A stretch of 21,999 nucleotides of DNA from Phycisphaerales bacterium (GTDB lineage Bacteria > Planctomycetota > Phycisphaerae > Sedimentisphaerales > Anaerohalosphaeraceae), in NCBI GenBank assembly GCA_011048645.1, contig DSDR01000204.1:1-21999 (forward strand), written 5' to 3'. A program made the position numbers and the translations under genes. This document shows, one piece after another, positions 21,175 to 21,999 of the stretch; position 1 is the stretch's first letter; every line of letters starts with the position of its first letter. The notes below the pieces were generated by a model. The model had not been told where the DNA came from. It did not search any database and worked only from the letters and a program-made list of their open reading frames with translations.

Positions 21175-21999
21175 ATGATGATGACCGATACATTATCGAA
21201 AGATTTGGCAGGCATCGTGGTGTTGATAGTGGCCGTCGCGCTGTTTCCAGGCCAATCCACGGCCCAATCGTTGTCGGGAACCGACTACGGGACGTGGGGA
21301 ATCTCTGTTTCGGAGTTGGACATACCGGCCGGCAGTGTGATTATCGATGCCACATTAACGATCGGCGGTGTGTCATCGGCGCCGGCTGATTTTGATGTGT
21401 ACCTGCTGGATAACCCCAGGCCCGGCTATCACCAAAAATCGAAAAATGGCGCCGGGAGCGTCTTTGCCGGATTCGGACATCGCTTGAGCGGAACGGTTCA
21501 AGACGGCAATTTCATTTGTCGTTTGGGGGGTGCGGAAAACAACGACAGCCGCTCATTCGTCTGGAATTCATTTACAGAACCGTTTGAGTTTACATTGTCC
21601 GATGGACGGATTGTTTCTTATACCTCTTCGCTGCTTGAATTGCTGGATTATGCCGGCACGGGCGTATCCTTCGGTTTCGGCGTCGAATCGACGACCAACA
21701 CACCGATTGAATTTTCTTCTCTCGAACTCAAACTGACCCTTTCGTCTTTCCAATCGCTTACGGCGGACCAGGTTCTGGAATTTACCTATACTCCAAAATC
21801 AACACATCCGGATCCCATTACTGCGCTTCGGTTTGACGGTGTGGATGACACCGTGACGTGGAGCTATGGCCAATGTCCCGTCAACAATTTTACTGTGTCG
21901 GCATGGGTCAAGGCCTACGAGCCTCACGAAATTGATCCGGAATCCACCTCCGGTGTTGCTGGCCTGACAGGGCAAAAATACCTGTTCCGTCCCGAATAC
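21175..21999 (+). CDS. Secreted protein with N-terminal beta domain and LamG-like domain, 3' end beyond window
   Basis: The frame is open for 275 codons from tandem ATGs (21175, 21178, 21181) to the right edge, with GAGG 9 bases ahead of the first. A signal peptide is visible (KDLAGIVVLIVAVALFPGQSTA, ending about residue 30). Residues about 35-205 form an unrecognised beta-rich domain with alternating hydrophobic strands (VIIDATLTIGGV, FDVYLLDNP, LELKLTLSSF). A LamG-like domain then starts at ITALRFDGVDDTVTW and NNFTVSAWVKA (about 213-245) and is cut by the edge. It resembles the style of the secreted proteins at 8218-16924 but shares no obvious close block with them. Surface binding is inferred; the remaining domains cannot be seen. 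Confidence 0.75.
   Translation, partial: MMMTDTLSKDLAGIVVLIVAVALFPGQSTAQSLSGTDYGTWGISVSELDIPAGSVIIDATLTIGGVSSAPADFDVYLLDNPRPGYHQKSKNGAGSVFAGFGHRLSGTVQDGNFICRLGGAENNDSRSFVWNSFTEPFEFTLSDGRIVSYTSSLLELLDYAGTGVSFGFGVESTTNTPIEFSSLELKLTLSSFQSLTADQVLEFTYTPKSTHPDPITALRFDGVDDTVTWSYGQCPVNNFTVSAWVKAYEPHEIDPESTSGVAGLTGQKYLFRPEY

Overview
The window looks like a chromosomal segment of an anaerobic planctomycete, most likely class Phycisphaerae (Sedimentisphaerales-like). The evidence is the ECF sigma / FecR-type anti-sigma pair of the Rhodopirellula-Verrucomicrobium kind, large secreted proteins built from LamG/concanavalin-like and Calx-beta-like modules, and C-terminal dockerin-like tails of the form Cys-Gly-Ala-Trp-Gly ... 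Asp-x-Asn-x-Asp ... Trp-Leu. The lineage call is an inference from these protein styles, since no rRNA is present.

Left part (1-5622, minus strand): one strong sigma-70 promoter (5595-5622) precedes a tRNA-Leu(UAA) gene and then a tightly packed operon. In transcription order this holds a DRE-TIM condensing enzyme (best guess citrate (Re)-synthase), a HAD phosphatase-like protein, threonine synthase and a secreted GH2 glycosidase that runs off the left edge. The first three genes overlap by a few bases, and the GH2 start lies 23 bases after the threonine synthase stop.

Central part (5722-16924, plus strand): an ECF sigma factor and a membrane FecR-like anti-sigma protein with an unusual beta-solenoid C-terminus are followed by a short region with a well-initiated 30-codon ORF. 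After that come three large secreted proteins of 524, 875 and 1452 residues. All three share a concanavalin-like module and a dockerin-like tail. The last is a multidomain predicted zinc peptidase (HEFGH ... E) with a hexapeptide left-handed beta-helix and two LamG-like domains. A GC-rich terminator separates the second and third of these.

Right part: a minus-strand alpha-glucan phosphorylase (16950-18638) converges on the peptidase gene. Next is a monocistronic unit consisting of an extended -10 promoter, a ~150-nt potentially structured leader, a 92-residue coiled-coil protein and a strong intrinsic terminator. A second ECF sigma / membrane anti-sigma pair follows (19523-20745), then an AT-rich 430-base intergenic region. 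The window ends inside another secreted LamG-type protein.

Overall the window combines central metabolism (citrate/threonine, glycogen breakdown) with two surface-signalling modules and the secreted carbohydrate- or matrix-binding proteins they may control. No CRISPR array, insertion sequence, phage gene or rRNA was seen.
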